Shown here: positions 53,571 to 63,600 of the stretch, one piece after another
Position numbering within the stretch: position 1 is the first letter of the stretch
Layout of the letters: every line of letters starts with the position of its first letter
From: Methyloprofundus sedimenti
GTDB taxonomy: Bacteria > Pseudomonadota > Gammaproteobacteria > Methylococcales > Methylomonadaceae
Length of the DNA: 64,000 nt
Assembly (NCBI RefSeq): GCF_002072955.1
Contig: NZ_LPUF01000001.1
Coordinates: 1,696,896-1,760,895, forward strand
Reading direction: 5' to 3'
Notes under the pieces: model-generated
Told to the model about the DNA's origin: nothing
What the model saw: the letters and a program-made list of their open reading frames with translations, nothing else
Database searches by the model: none
Position numbers and translations under genes: made by a program

Positions 53571-54908
53571 ATGCGCCAGCTAGAAAGTGTCTTAAATGAA
53601 ATCAGCTCTTATATCTGGGGGCCTGTCATGTTGACACTGCTATTAGGTATAGGAATTTTTTTAACTATTGGCTTAAAATTTTTTACTTTTCGCAAAGTGA
53701 CCGCTGCGATGAGCATGCTCTGGCGTGGTCGAAAGTCTGATAAAGAAGGCGATATTACTCCGTTTCAGGCTCTGATGACCGCATTATCAGCAACCATAGG
53801 CACTGGTAATATCGCAGGGGTTGCCACGGCAATAGCATTAGGTGGTCCTGGTGCCGTATTCTGGATGTGGCTCACAGCATTATTTGGCATGGCTACTAAA
53901 TATGCTGAAGCAGTATTGGCGGTTAAATATCGTGAAATAGATGATCAGGGCCAGCATGTTGGAGGTCCCATGTATTATATTAAAAATGGCCTTAAAGCAA
54001 AATGGAAATGGCTTGCAACTGCCTTTGCTTTTTTTGGTGCATTTGCCGCGTTTGGCATTGGAAATATGGTACAGGCTAACTCAGTGGCTGATGCAGTTGA
54101 AACCTTGTTTCATATCCCGACTCTATACACTGCTATTGCTTTAACTTTGCTTAGTGCCGTTGTTATTCTTGGCGGTATTCACCGGATTGCAGAGGTTGCC
54201 TCTGGTCTGGTTCCCTTTATGGCAATTAGCTATATAATTTGTGCTCTATGGGTGATTTTTACGCATTACCAGGAGATTCCACAAGCCCTAAGTTTAATTG
54301 TTCAAAGTGCATTTACTGAAACTGCTGCTGTAGGAGGGTTTACCGGTGCAGCCGTTTGGGCGGCTATTCGTTTTGGGGTTGCACGGGGTATTTTCTCTAA
54401 TGAGGCAGGCTTGGGGAGTGCGCCAATTGCCCATGCTGCTGCTAAAACAAATGATCCCATACAGCAAGGTATGATAGCCATGTTAGGTACTTTTATAGAC
54501 ACTATTTTAGTCTGTACGATGACTGCATTAGTAATAATTCTCAGTGGAGCCTGGTCTAGCGGTGAAAATGGTGCTGCTTTATCGACCTTGGCATTTGAAA
54601 CCAGCTTGCCTGGCGTTGGGAGTTATGTCGTCGTTCTGGGGCTAGTCGTATTTGCATTTACGACAATTTTAGGCTGGAGTTATTATGGTGAACGTTGTGC
54701 GGAATACTTATTTGGTACAAAAGTTATCTGGCCCTACCGTCTGTTATGGTTAATTGTCATTCCTGTAGGTGCCATGAGCAAGCTTACGCTAGTCTGGCTG
54801 TTTGCTGATATCATGAATGGCATGATGGCGATTCCAAACCTGATTGCTCTGGCTTTATTAAGCCCCGTCATATTTAGAATGACGACCAGTTATCAGCACG
54901 CCGAATAA
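53571..54908 (+). CDS. Sodium:alanine/glycine symporter (AGCS family)
   Basis: 445 residues with about 10-11 spans. The family signature LSATIGTGNIAGVATAIALG is at about 75-95, followed by GPGAVFWMWLTALFGMATKY, and FSNEAGLGSAPIAHAAAKT occurs in the middle. It imports small neutral amino acids with Na+. It is followed by the composite IS1182/IS982 insertion, so its 3' flank is disturbed but the gene is complete. Confidence 0.95.
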   Translation: MRQLESVLNEISSYIWGPVMLTLLLGIGIFLTIGLKFFTFRKVTAAMSMLWRGRKSDKEGDITPFQALMTALSATIGTGNIAGVATAIALGGPGAVFWMWLTALFGMATKYAEAVLAVKYREIDDQGQHVGGPMYYIKNGLKAKWKWLATAFAFFGAFAAFGIGNMVQANSVADAVETLFHIPTLYTAIALTLLSAVVILGGIHRIAEVASGLVPFMAISYIICALWVIFTHYQEIPQALSLIVQSAFTETAAVGGFTGAAVWAAIRFGVARGIFSNEAGLGSAPIAHAAAKTNDPIQQGMIAMLGTFIDTILVCTMTALVIILSGAWSSGENGAALSTLAFETSLPGVGSYVVVLGLVVFAFTTILGWSYYGERCAEYLFGTKVIWPYRLLWLIVIPVGAMSKLTLVWLFADIMNGMMAIPNLIALALLSPVIFRMTTSYQHAE

Positions 54909-56092
54909 ACATAATGTAATTCCTCTTAGGAACGAATATTTTTTAACTTCGACATTTGATAAGGAGTGCAATAACTTTAGAGACTGTGAAAGTATTCACT
55001 TACTTTAATGCGATATAATATTAGAATCATTAAATAGATCTAAAACTGAAATAATGACTACTCGTCGCTACCAATCCAGCCTCAATCGTCAGCAAGAAAT
55101 GTTACTGCCTTCGCGTGTTGAGGATTATGTCAGTCAAAATAATACTGTGCGTGCGATTGACGCTTATGTCAATACATTAGATGTTAAGGAACTAGGATTT
55201 CAGCACACCGAAACTATTATCACTTCAGGACAACCGCCTTTTAATCCTGCTGCTTTATTAAAACTCTATTTATATGGTTATTTGCAGGGGATTCGCAGCA
55301 GTCGCAAATTGGAAAGTGAGACTCGACGTAATTTGGAGGTGATGTGGCTAGTTGAAGGATTGTTACCCACATACAAAACGATTGCCGATTTTCGCAAAAG
55401 CAATAGTACGGCATTGAAAGCGGCTAATCGTGACTTTTTGTTGCTATGTAAAGAACTGTCCTTATTTGGTGGAGAGACAGTCGCGGTGGATGGGAGTTTT
55501 TTTAAAGGCGACGTCAGTAAGCAAGGTATTTACACCGAGGATAAGCTTAAAAAACAGCTTGAGGCATTGGAAAAGAAAATCACCCAATATCAAGATGAAC
55601 TAGATAAACAGGATACTGCCGATAATAAATTAGATCAAGACTCGTTAAATGAAGATAACAACTTGGTTGAAAAGCTGGCGATAATCAAACAGAAAAAGGC
55701 AGAAAAAGAAGCGTTGCAGCAACAGTTAAAAGACCGTGGTGAAAAGCAAATTTCTACAGTTGATGAAGATGCGCGGCTTTTGACCAAACGCGGAGAAACG
55801 GTGGCGGGCTATAACGTTCAAATCGCTGTTGATAACAAACACCGTTTGATTGTTGCCGAGGACGTGGTGCAAGACGGTAATGACATGCAGCAGCTTGCGC
55901 CGATGCTGGAAAAGGCTCAGAGCATTTTGCAATCAGAAAATCTTGATGGCCTGGGGGACTCAGGTTATTTCAATGGAAGCCAAATAAAAGCCTGTGAAGA
56001 TCAAAATATCACGGTTTATGTCCCTGTCCCTGATAAGTCTAGGCGCATGGCTGAAAAAGGACGATTAACCCGTGAACAATTTGAATATGATA

Positions 56093-57083
56093 ACCTGAGT
56101 TCGGGATAAGACGTCATAACAAAGGTAATAAATCTTCTCTACGTAAGTTGAGTGCAGGCTTTTTTTCCTGGTAAGAATAAGCAACTAAACAAGCAACAAT
56201 ATTGATCATATAATTCGTAAGCGAACGATGTCTAGAGTGCTCAAGCTGAAAAATATTTTTAAGTTGATCATTGATAGTTTCAATAATGCTACGCTTTCTC
56301 AATAAAAGTGCATCAAAAGCAGCTATGACTCGTGGTTTCATATTTTTCTTGAGAGTTGTGATTAACTCAACATCATCGGTTGCTAAAAGTTCAGTGAGTT
56401 TTTTAGAAATATATCCTCTATCGCCAAAAAGCTTTCCAATCAGATTTTTAGCCAATTTTGGTACGGGTTTACGGTCATCAACATTCCCTTTCGTGATTGA
56501 AAAAGAAAGTATTTCCCCTCGATCATCCACAATAATGTGTAATTTAAACCCATAGAACCAGCCCGTAGAAGACTTGCCTCGTTGGGCCACATCTTTGAAA
56601 GTTTTATGGCGCGGAATACGAATATTTTTACAAACGCAAAGGGGTGTTGAATCAACAAATGCAATACCTTCACTTCGGCCACAACGTGTTTGCATAAAAG
56701 CCGTTAAAGGACCGATAATATCGGGCAATAATTCAATGAAACGGTTATAACTCGGCACCTTTGGGAAAGCTTTAGATAAGTTTTTGGGCAAGTAGCGTAA
56801 ATAAAACCATTTAAATGTGTCATACCCTGACTGATGATAGTAAACAATCAAAGTAATTATTTCACTGGGGCTAATGCAACGCTTTTTCCGTCTTTTCTTT
56901 TCACCGTTTTCTATTTGGGTTTTCTCCCAGTGGGGTAAAAAGGTTTTACAAAAATCATCTACATCACAAAATAATCGGGTTAAACTTAGCATTGGGCAGT
57001 CTTAGAAAAAATAAATTCTTGGTTGTTTCTATTTTTTCAGATTTTCAAAAGACTGCCCACCTTTTCTTATCCCGAACTCAGGT
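56093..57083 (-). mobile_element. IS982-family insertion sequence
   Basis: 991 bp with perfect 19-bp inverted ends ACCTGAGTTCGGGATAAGA and the 7-bp target duplication TATGATA (56086-56092 and 57084-57090). The repeats are undamaged, so the insertion is recent. Confidence 0.93.
56114..56992 (-). CDS. IS982-family transposase
   Basis: 292 residues of normal length. An N-terminal domain (MLSLTRLFCDVDDFCKTFLP) precedes the DDE core with FVDSTPLCVCKN (D), FGDRGYISKKL (D) and a terminal RKRSIIETINDQLKNIF (E). Intact frame. Confidence 0.95.
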   Translation of the reverse strand: MLSLTRLFCDVDDFCKTFLPHWEKTQIENGEKKRRKKRCISPSEIITLIVYYHQSGYDTFKWFYLRYLPKNLSKAFPKVPSYNRFIELLPDIIGPLTAFMQTRCGRSEGIAFVDSTPLCVCKNIRIPRHKTFKDVAQRGKSSTGWFYGFKLHIIVDDRGEILSFSITKGNVDDRKPVPKLAKNLIGKLFGDRGYISKKLTELLATDDVELITTLKKNMKPRVIAAFDALLLRKRSIIETINDQLKNIFQLEHSRHRSLTNYMINIVACLVAYSYQEKKPALNLRREDLLPLL

Positions 57084-57764
57084 TATGATACTGAGCAAGA
57101 TTGCTATGTTTGCCCTCAAGATGAAAAACTGACTCGACGAGGCAAGCCTTTGCAAAAAGGTGGCAAAAACTATATTCGTTACAAAAGCGATGCCGCTGTT
57201 TGTGCGGAATGTCCTTTGCAAAAAAAATGTCTGAGTGAAAAAGCAAAATCAAAACAAATAGAACGTTGGGAGCATGAAGAAGTCGTTGACCACCACAAGC
57301 AACGTATGGCAAAAAATCCCAATAAAATGCGTCAGCGAGCGGCATTAGCTGAACACCCTTTTGGTACATTAAAACACCGAGCAGGCATAAATCACTTTTT
57401 GATGCGTGGATTAGAAAAATGCGGTGGTGAATTTGGTTTAATGGTCTTAGGTTATAACTTTGTCCGCGTAATAAACCTGCTCGGCGTCGATTTTCTAAGG
57501 GATTATTGCGTCCAACGACAAAAAATAAATTAAAAAACAGCCAATATGCTTAAAAATAGTGGGAAAAAGGACTTTTTTCTAAGAAAAAACGTCATTTTTA
57601 GAAATATATACTTTAAAAGCTTGCAAAACAGGCCCTGTTTTAAAAAAATGGGGATTTAGTGATGAATACTTTCATAGCCTCTTTAGCTATTGCAGTGTAT
57701 GACGAAAAAAGCTAAAGCGTTTTTACGCCTGCTCAAGTTATTAACGTCTTATTCCTTAGGCACT

Positions 57765-57959
57765 TTAAAGTTCTGTTTGCCTGTTTATCAATATTGCGTA
57801 GCCTTTTAGGAGTAATGGCGTTATCAGGTCCAAGATAAAGGCGGTGAAGATGACCACTGAAAAAACGTTCTTATCCAGAGCGCCTATTATTAGCCCGCCC
57901 ATAATGGCTGGCAAACCAATTTTGCGCATAACTACAGCGGGCAAAAAGAAGGGCGTTAC
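57765..57959 (-). pseudogene. Membrane transporter remnant, possibly Na+/H+ antiporter C-terminal end
   Basis: A 64-codon open stretch, preceded by an in-frame stop and with no start, encodes VTPFFLPAVVMRKIGLPAIM followed by two hydrophobic runs (GGLIIGALDKNVF, VVIFTAFILDLITPLLLKGY) and ends with RQTEL. The pattern resembles the last spans of a cation:proton antiporter. The rest of the gene was lost, perhaps with the IS1182 insertion. Confidence 0.45.
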
Positions 57960-58072
57960 TTAAAAGCTTTAAATTTGATTAAATTAGTCGCTAAAGGCTC
58001 TCATTTTTTTATAGATACAGTATAATGAATGACTGAGTTTAGCTTTTTTAAATAGTGATATGGAGAATGTTA

Positions 58073-58570
58073 ATGTTAAAAAGATTAGCTGTTTTAGTGG
58101 GATTGCTTATGTTAAGTCAATTGGCTCAGGCAGAAATTAAGATAGGAGTTGTTAATATACCCTTGTTAATGGCAAATGCTCCCCAAGCGGCTGAAGCCAA
58201 GGAGCGTCTGGAAAAAGAGTTTTCGCCTAAAGACAAGCAGTTAGTTGCACAGCAAAAAAAGATCAAAAGTCTGGAAGAAAAATTGGCCCGAGATGGCATG
58301 ACGATGTCGGAAACCAAAAAAAGGGATTTGGAACGTGAAATAATTGCCATCCGTAGAGATGCACAACGTGCTCAGCAAGAATTTAAAGAAGATTTTAGTA
58401 TTCGCCGCAACGAAGAGTTAGGTAAAATGCAGAATAGAATTATTGAAGCTGTTAAAGCATTAGCCGAAGAAGGCGATTATGATCTACTTTTAACTGAAGG
58501 CGTGATTCATGCCAGTGCTAAAGTAGATGTTACAGATAAAGTACAAGATAAACTTTCTAAAATGCCTTAG
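58073..58570 (+). CDS. skp: Periplasmic chaperone Skp/OmpH
   Basis: About 165 residues from ATG 58073, with GGAG upstream; ATG 58067 is a possible alternative. A signal peptide ends at AQA/E. The long coiled coil (AKERLEKEFSPKDKQLVAQQ and onward) forms the tentacles and the KIGVVNIPLLM start matches the family. Skp carries outer-membrane proteins across the periplasm. It begins the fabZ-lpxA-rnhB-dnaE run, but with a terminator in between. Confidence 0.92.
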   Translation: MLKRLAVLVGLLMLSQLAQAEIKIGVVNIPLLMANAPQAAEAKERLEKEFSPKDKQLVAQQKKIKSLEEKLARDGMTMSETKKRDLEREIIAIRRDAQRAQQEFKEDFSIRRNEELGKMQNRIIEAVKALAEEGDYDLLLTEGVIHASAKVDVTDKVQDKLSKMP

Positions 58571-58598
58571 TGTAGTTGTCAAGTTTCTAAATCAGAAT

Positions 58599-58630
58599 GC
58601 AGCCCCACCTTGAGAGTGGGGTGCTTTCTT
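58599..58630 (+). terminator. Terminator after skp
   Basis: GCAGCCCCAC pairs with GTGGGGTGC (one bulged G) around a short loop, followed by TTTCTTT. It probably ends skp transcription, so the fabZ group needs its own promoter within 58640-58770. Confidence 0.75.
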
Positions 58631-58776
58631 TAGCTCAAGAGAAAATTAGAAAACATAACTTTAATTTCATGTTTTGCAATTCTATTTATAGAAAATATGA
58701 GTAACTTTGTTGTTATCACCATCAATACAAAGATATGTTTAAAGTGTTAATTCGTTAAGTTGAAAAGGTTGTTAAA

Positions 58777-59232
58777 TTGGAAACATTACTTGATATCAAG
58801 AAAATTCAAGCATTTTTACCCCATAGGTATCCATTTTTATTGATTGATAAAGTCGTAGAATGTGAACCTGGGGTCAGGTTATTAGGGGTCAAGAACGTTA
58901 CTTATAATGAACCTATCTTTCAGGGACATTTTCCACATATGGCAATTTTTCCGGGTGTATTAATTCTTGAGGCATTAGCTCAGGCAACTGGGTTATTGGC
59001 ATCTGAGACTTCTCCAGACGAGTTAGGTCATGGTATGACCTACTTCCTGACAGGGATAGATAAAGCAAAATTCAAACGCCCTGTAGTACCGGGTGATCAA
59101 ATGATGCTGGAAGCAGTGTTTGAAAGAAGTAAGCGTAATATATGGTCGTTTAACTGTACTGCAACAGTAGATGGTGAATTTGTTGCTAGTGCTAATATTC
59201 GTTGTGCAGCAGTTGGTGATAAGTTTGATTGA
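58777..59232 (+). CDS. fabZ: 3-hydroxyacyl-ACP dehydratase FabZ
   Basis: 151 residues with TTG start at 58777 behind GAAAAGG. The active-site His is in LPHRYPFLLIDKV and the Glu in GVLILEALAQATG, with GHFPHMAIFPG before it. It dehydrates beta-hydroxyacyl-ACP in fatty acid synthesis. It overlaps lpxA by 8 bp. Confidence 0.96.
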   Translation: METLLDIKKIQAFLPHRYPFLLIDKVVECEPGVRLLGVKNVTYNEPIFQGHFPHMAIFPGVLILEALAQATGLLASETSPDELGHGMTYFLTGIDKAKFKRPVVPGDQMMLEAVFERSKRNIWSFNCTATVDGEFVASANIRCAAVGDKFD

Positions 59233-59995
59233 TGCAAAAGCAATAGTTGATATTAAGGCCGAAATTGCAGAAGATGTCCAGATAGGACCTTTTTCTGTTA
59301 TTGGCGCTGATGTCACTATTGGTTCGGGGACGGTTATTGGCCCACATGTTGTAATGAAAGGCCCGGTGACGATAGGTAAAGATAACCATATTTATCAATT
59401 TACCTCGATTGGTGAAGATCCTCAGGATAAAAAATACGCAGATGAAAAAACCAGCCTGGTTATAGGTGATAGAAATGTTATCCGCGAATTTGCTACCTTG
59501 CATAGAGGTACCTTGCAAGACCATGCTGAAACTCGTATAGGCGATGATAATCTCTTTATGGCTTATACCCACGTCGCTCATGATTGTGTGATTGGTAATA
59601 ATGTCATTATGGCAAATGGTGCATCTCTAGCTGGACATGTGCATCTATGTGATAACTCCATATTAGGTGGTTTTACTTTAGTACATCAATTCACTCAAAT
59701 CGGTACTTTTAGTTTCTCGGCTATGGGCAGTGCCATTACCCAGGATGTTCCGCCTTATGTCATGGTTGGTGGTCGCCCTACGCGACCGCACGGAATTAAT
59801 TCAGTAGGCATGGAACGTTCAGGTAGCAGTCCTGAAGCAACTCGTTTAATACGTAAAGCTTATAAAATCTTATATAAAAACAACCTTCGTCTGGAAGACG
59901 CAATCGAAGAAATGGAAGATTTGGCAGGTGAGTGTGATGAAATTTCCAACATGGTCAGTTTCTTGCGTAATGTCACTCGTGGTATCTTACGCTGA
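59225..59995 (+). CDS. lpxA: UDP-GlcNAc acyltransferase LpxA
   Basis: About 256 residues. TTG at 59225 aligns the protein with MIDAKAIV, matching family starts; a GTG at 59216 is an alternative. Hexapeptide repeats (IGPFSVIGADVTIGSGTVIG) and the catalytic His region AYTHVAHDCVIGNNV are intact. It performs the first step of lipid A synthesis. Neither lpxD nor lpxB occurs beside it. Confidence 0.96.
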   Translation: MIDAKAIVDIKAEIAEDVQIGPFSVIGADVTIGSGTVIGPHVVMKGPVTIGKDNHIYQFTSIGEDPQDKKYADEKTSLVIGDRNVIREFATLHRGTLQDHAETRIGDDNLFMAYTHVAHDCVIGNNVIMANGASLAGHVHLCDNSILGGFTLVHQFTQIGTFSFSAMGSAITQDVPPYVMVGGRPTRPHGINSVGMERSGSSPEATRLIRKAYKILYKNNLRLEDAIEEMEDLAGECDEISNMVSFLRNVTRGILR

Positions 59996-59998
59996 AAG

Positions 59999-60580
59999 TT
60001 GATTTCTTTGTATTCGCAGCAAAAAATCATAGCCGGAGTTGATGAAGTAGGTCGCGGCTGCATTGTTGGTCCCGTCATAGCGGCCGCAGTTATTTTAGAC
60101 CCAAAACGTCCCATTACTGGATTGACCGATTCAAAAAAAATATCTGCAAAGAAACGAGACGTGTTAGCTGATACCATAAAGCGACAATGTATCGCCTGGT
60201 CAATAGGTAGAGCGGAAGCCAGCGAAATAGATCAAGTTAATATCCTGCATGCTTCATTATTAGCAATGCAACGCGCTGTCAAGGGGTTATCAGTGCAACC
60301 CGACTGGTTAAAAATTGACGGAAATCAATATCCAGATATTGACTGTCCAGGAGAAACTATTATTCAGGGCGATTTATTAATTGCTGAAATATCTGCAGCG
60401 TCAATTATTGCAAAAGTCTATCGAGATAATGAAATGTCAGTCTTAGATGCACTTTACCCGGGCTATGAATTTGTCCGGCATAAAGGTTATCCAACAAAAT
60501 TCCATAAAGAGAAATTAATTAAGCTGGGAGTAAGCGAGCAACACCGATGCTCTTTTACTCCTGTAAGACAAATGCTATAG
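59999..60580 (+). CDS. rnhB: Ribonuclease HII
   Basis: 193 residues, TTG start at 59999 (another TTG at 60008 is possible). The catalytic motif IAGVDEVGRGCIVGPV and the later acidic residues in AEISAASIIAKVYRDN are present. It removes ribonucleotides from DNA. It lies 3 bp after lpxA. Confidence 0.96.
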   Translation: MISLYSQQKIIAGVDEVGRGCIVGPVIAAAVILDPKRPITGLTDSKKISAKKRDVLADTIKRQCIAWSIGRAEASEIDQVNILHASLLAMQRAVKGLSVQPDWLKIDGNQYPDIDCPGETIIQGDLLIAEISAASIIAKVYRDNEMSVLDALYPGYEFVRHKGYPTKFHKEKLIKLGVSEQHRCSFTPVRQML

Positions 60581-60661
60581 TCGAGGTCTTCACTATAGCA
60601 GCATAAGCGTTATTCCCCGTGCAGTATAATAATTCACCTCACCTATCTAAATTGCAAGTTT

Positions 60662-63600
60662 ATGCAGCCTGAATTTGTCCATTTACGTGTACATTCCGAG
60701 TATTCTCTGGTTGATGGTATTGTCAAAATCAAGCCGCTTATAAATCAGTTAGCAGGCTCTGACATGCCTGCGGTTGCCATTACTGACCATTCTAATCTGT
60801 TTGCTCTGGTTAAGTTCTATCGTGCTGCACTTGCTAAAGGTATCAAACCGATAGCAGGCGCAGATGTTAATGTTTTTAACCCAGATGCTGCATCCGAGCC
60901 TTTTCGCCTGACGCTATTAGTTAAAAACAACGCAGGCTATGTTACTTTAACTGAACTCATATCTAGAGCGTATCAGGAAGGCCAGCATTTAGGTATTCCT
61001 ATGCTGCAACGTGAGTGGCTGGAACAAAACCACAATGGCTTAATTGCTTTATCAGGTGCCATGGAGGGTGATATTGGCCAGGCTTTGTTAGCCGATGATC
61101 AGCAGCAAGCAAAGAAAATTGCACAATATTGGAATCAACTATTTCCCCAATGTTTTTACATAGAATTACAACGCATAGGCAAGAAACATGAAGAGCGTTA
61201 TCTTGCCAGTGTGGTTGCTTTAGCCACAGAGCTAGATTTACCCGTCGTAGCAACTAATAATGTACGTTTTTTAAAAACTGAAAATTTTGGTGCGCATGAG
61301 GTGCGGGTGTGCATTAATCAGGGACGAGTAATTGATGATAAGCGTCGTCCGAAAGACTATACAGAACAGCAATATTTGCGTAGCACTGCCGAAATGCAGG
61401 CGCTATTTGCCGATATTCCCGAAGCATTAGCTAATACTGTAGAAATAGCTAAACGATGTAATATTCAATTAACTTTAGGAAAAAACTTTTTACCTGATTT
61501 TCCGGTGCCTGAGGGCATGTCTCTGGATGAGTTTTTTATTGCTGAATCTGAGAAAGGTTTAGATGCCCGATTAGAAAAATATCCTGCTGTTGGCCAGGGC
61601 ACTGCGGAAGAAAACCGTAAAATTTATGATCAGCGCTTAAAAATGGAACTGGATATCATTGTACAAATGGGTTTTCCAGGCTATTTTATGATTGTTGCTG
61701 ATTTTATACAGTGGGCAAAAGATAATGCTATTCCTGTTGGACCTGGGCGTGGTTCGGGAGCGGGATCATTAGTTGCCTATGTACTTAATATCACTGATTT
61801 AGACCCGATTGAATTTGATTTACTATTCGAGCGTTTTTTAAACCCTGAGCGGGTGTCCATGCCGGATTTCGATGTCGATTTCTGTATGGATAGACGCGAC
61901 GAAGTGATTGAATATGTTGCCCAACATTATGGACGGGATAAAGTATCGCAAATTATTACCTACGGGTCGATGGCGGCTAAAGCAGCTATTCGTGATGTTG
62001 GGCGGGTGTTAGGCCATCCTTATGGTTTTGTCGACAGATTGTCAAAACTGGTGCCCTTTGAAATTGGCATAACGCTATCAAAAGCTTTAAAGGATGTCGC
62101 TGAGTTTCAGGAACTATATGTTAACGACGCTGATGTAAAAAGCCTGATGGATATGGCGCTTTCATTAGAAGGTACTGTTAGAAATGCCGGTAAACATGCC
62201 GGTGGAGTGGTTATAGCGCCAACTAAATTAACAGATTTTTCAGCTTTATATTGTGAGCAAGGCGGTGGTAATTTAGTCACTCAATTTGATAAAGATGATG
62301 TTGAGGCTGTCGGTTTAGTGAAGTTTGATTTTTTAGGCCTAAGAACTTTAACTATTATCGATTGGGCTCTGCAAACGATTAATAAGAGTCAGGCAGAGGC
62401 TAATCAACCGCTGGTAGATATTACCCAAATTCCACGGGATGATACTGCATCTTATGAGCTGTTAAAAAACGCGGAAACTACAGCCGTGTTTCAGCTTGAA
62501 TCTCGCGGCATGAAAGAGCTGATTAAAAAACTTAAACCCGATTGCTTTGACGATATTATTGCCCTGGTTGCCTTATACCGCCCCGGACCATTAGAATCAG
62601 GCATGGTTGATGACTATATCAATGTAAAGCATGGAACAAAGGCGGAATATGCGCATCCTAGTCTGATACCCGTTTTAGAGCCAACTAATGGCGTCATTTT
62701 GTATCAAGAGCAAGTGATGCAAATTGCCCGTGAAATGGGTGGCTATACCTTAGGCGGTGCTGATTTATTACGCCGAGCCATGGGTAAGAAAAAAGTAGAA
62801 GAAATGGCCCAGCAGCGCGCTATTTTTACGGAAGGCGCAATTGCCAATGGTATAGATGAAAAAATAGCGACTTATGTATTCGATTTAATGGAGAAATTTG
62901 CCGGCTATGGTTTTAATAAGTCGCACTCAGCCGCGTATGCTCTGGTAGCCTATCAAACTGCCTGGTTAAAAGCCCACTATCCAGCTGCATTTATGGCTGC
63001 AGTACTGTCTTCAGATATGGATAATACCGACAAAATTGTTATCCTGATTGCAGAATGCCAGGAAATGAAATTAGCGGTATGTCCACCAAATATCAATGTT
63101 TCTAATTATCGCTTTACCGTTAATGCAGCCGGTGAAATCGTCTATGGAATCGGAGCCATTAAAGGCGTTGGTGAAGCGGCAATAGAAGATCTGTTACGTG
63201 AAAGAGAGGCCAATGGTCCTTTTACAGGCTTATATAATCTATGTAAACGCGTTGATTTGCGTAAAGTTAACCGGCGTGTTTTTGAAGCTCTGATACGTGG
63301 TGGTGCCTTTGATATTTTTAATGATAATCGTGCCAGTCATATGGTGGAATTGCCAACAGCTATAAAAGTTGCCGAACATCATGTCAAAATGGCTGAAGTG
63401 GGGCAAAATGATTTATTTGGTCTGGCTGTAAATGCTGAAAGTCGGGATGATGAAATTAAGGATTATGCTAACAATGTAGCTACCTGGCCAGAAAAAGAAC
63501 GTCTGGCATTTGAAAAATTAGCGCTAGGCTTGTTTTTAACAGGCCACCCGATAGATCAATACTGGCCTGAGTTACAAAATATCGTGCATGGCAGTATCGC

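Larger units (their letters stand above)
55054..57533 (+). pseudogene. IS1182 transposase, split by IS982
   Basis: The 5' part is 55054-56092 and the 3' part 57091-57533. Deleting the IS982 and one TATGATA copy rejoins them in frame, giving 493 residues. The start MTTRRYQSSLNRQQEMLLPS, VAVDGSFFKGDVSK (first Asp), and the Cys-rich CAECPLQKKC with EHPFGTLKHRAGINHFLMRG at the C-terminus are IS1182 hallmarks. A long charged coiled coil lies in the middle. Confidence 0.93.
54980..57681 (+). mobile_element. IS1182-family element, interrupted by IS982
   Basis: Ends GAGACTGTGAAAGTATTCA (54980-54998) and its near-complement ending at 57681 form inverted repeats, flanked by the direct repeat TTTA (54976-54979 and 57682-57685). 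Without the inner IS and one target copy it is 1704 bp, normal for IS1182. The inner insertion inactivates its transposase. Confidence 0.88.
54962..57730. repeat. 67-bp-type two-hairpin repeat (copy 2), split by IS1182
   Basis: With the IS and one TTTA removed, the sequence from AGGAGT (54962) to ACGCCT (57725-57730) parallels copy 1 at 39124-39190. GCAATAACTTTAGCTATTGC makes the first hairpin and AAAAAGCTAAAGCGTTTTT the second. The IS1182 entered the loop of the first hairpin. Confidence 0.6.
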
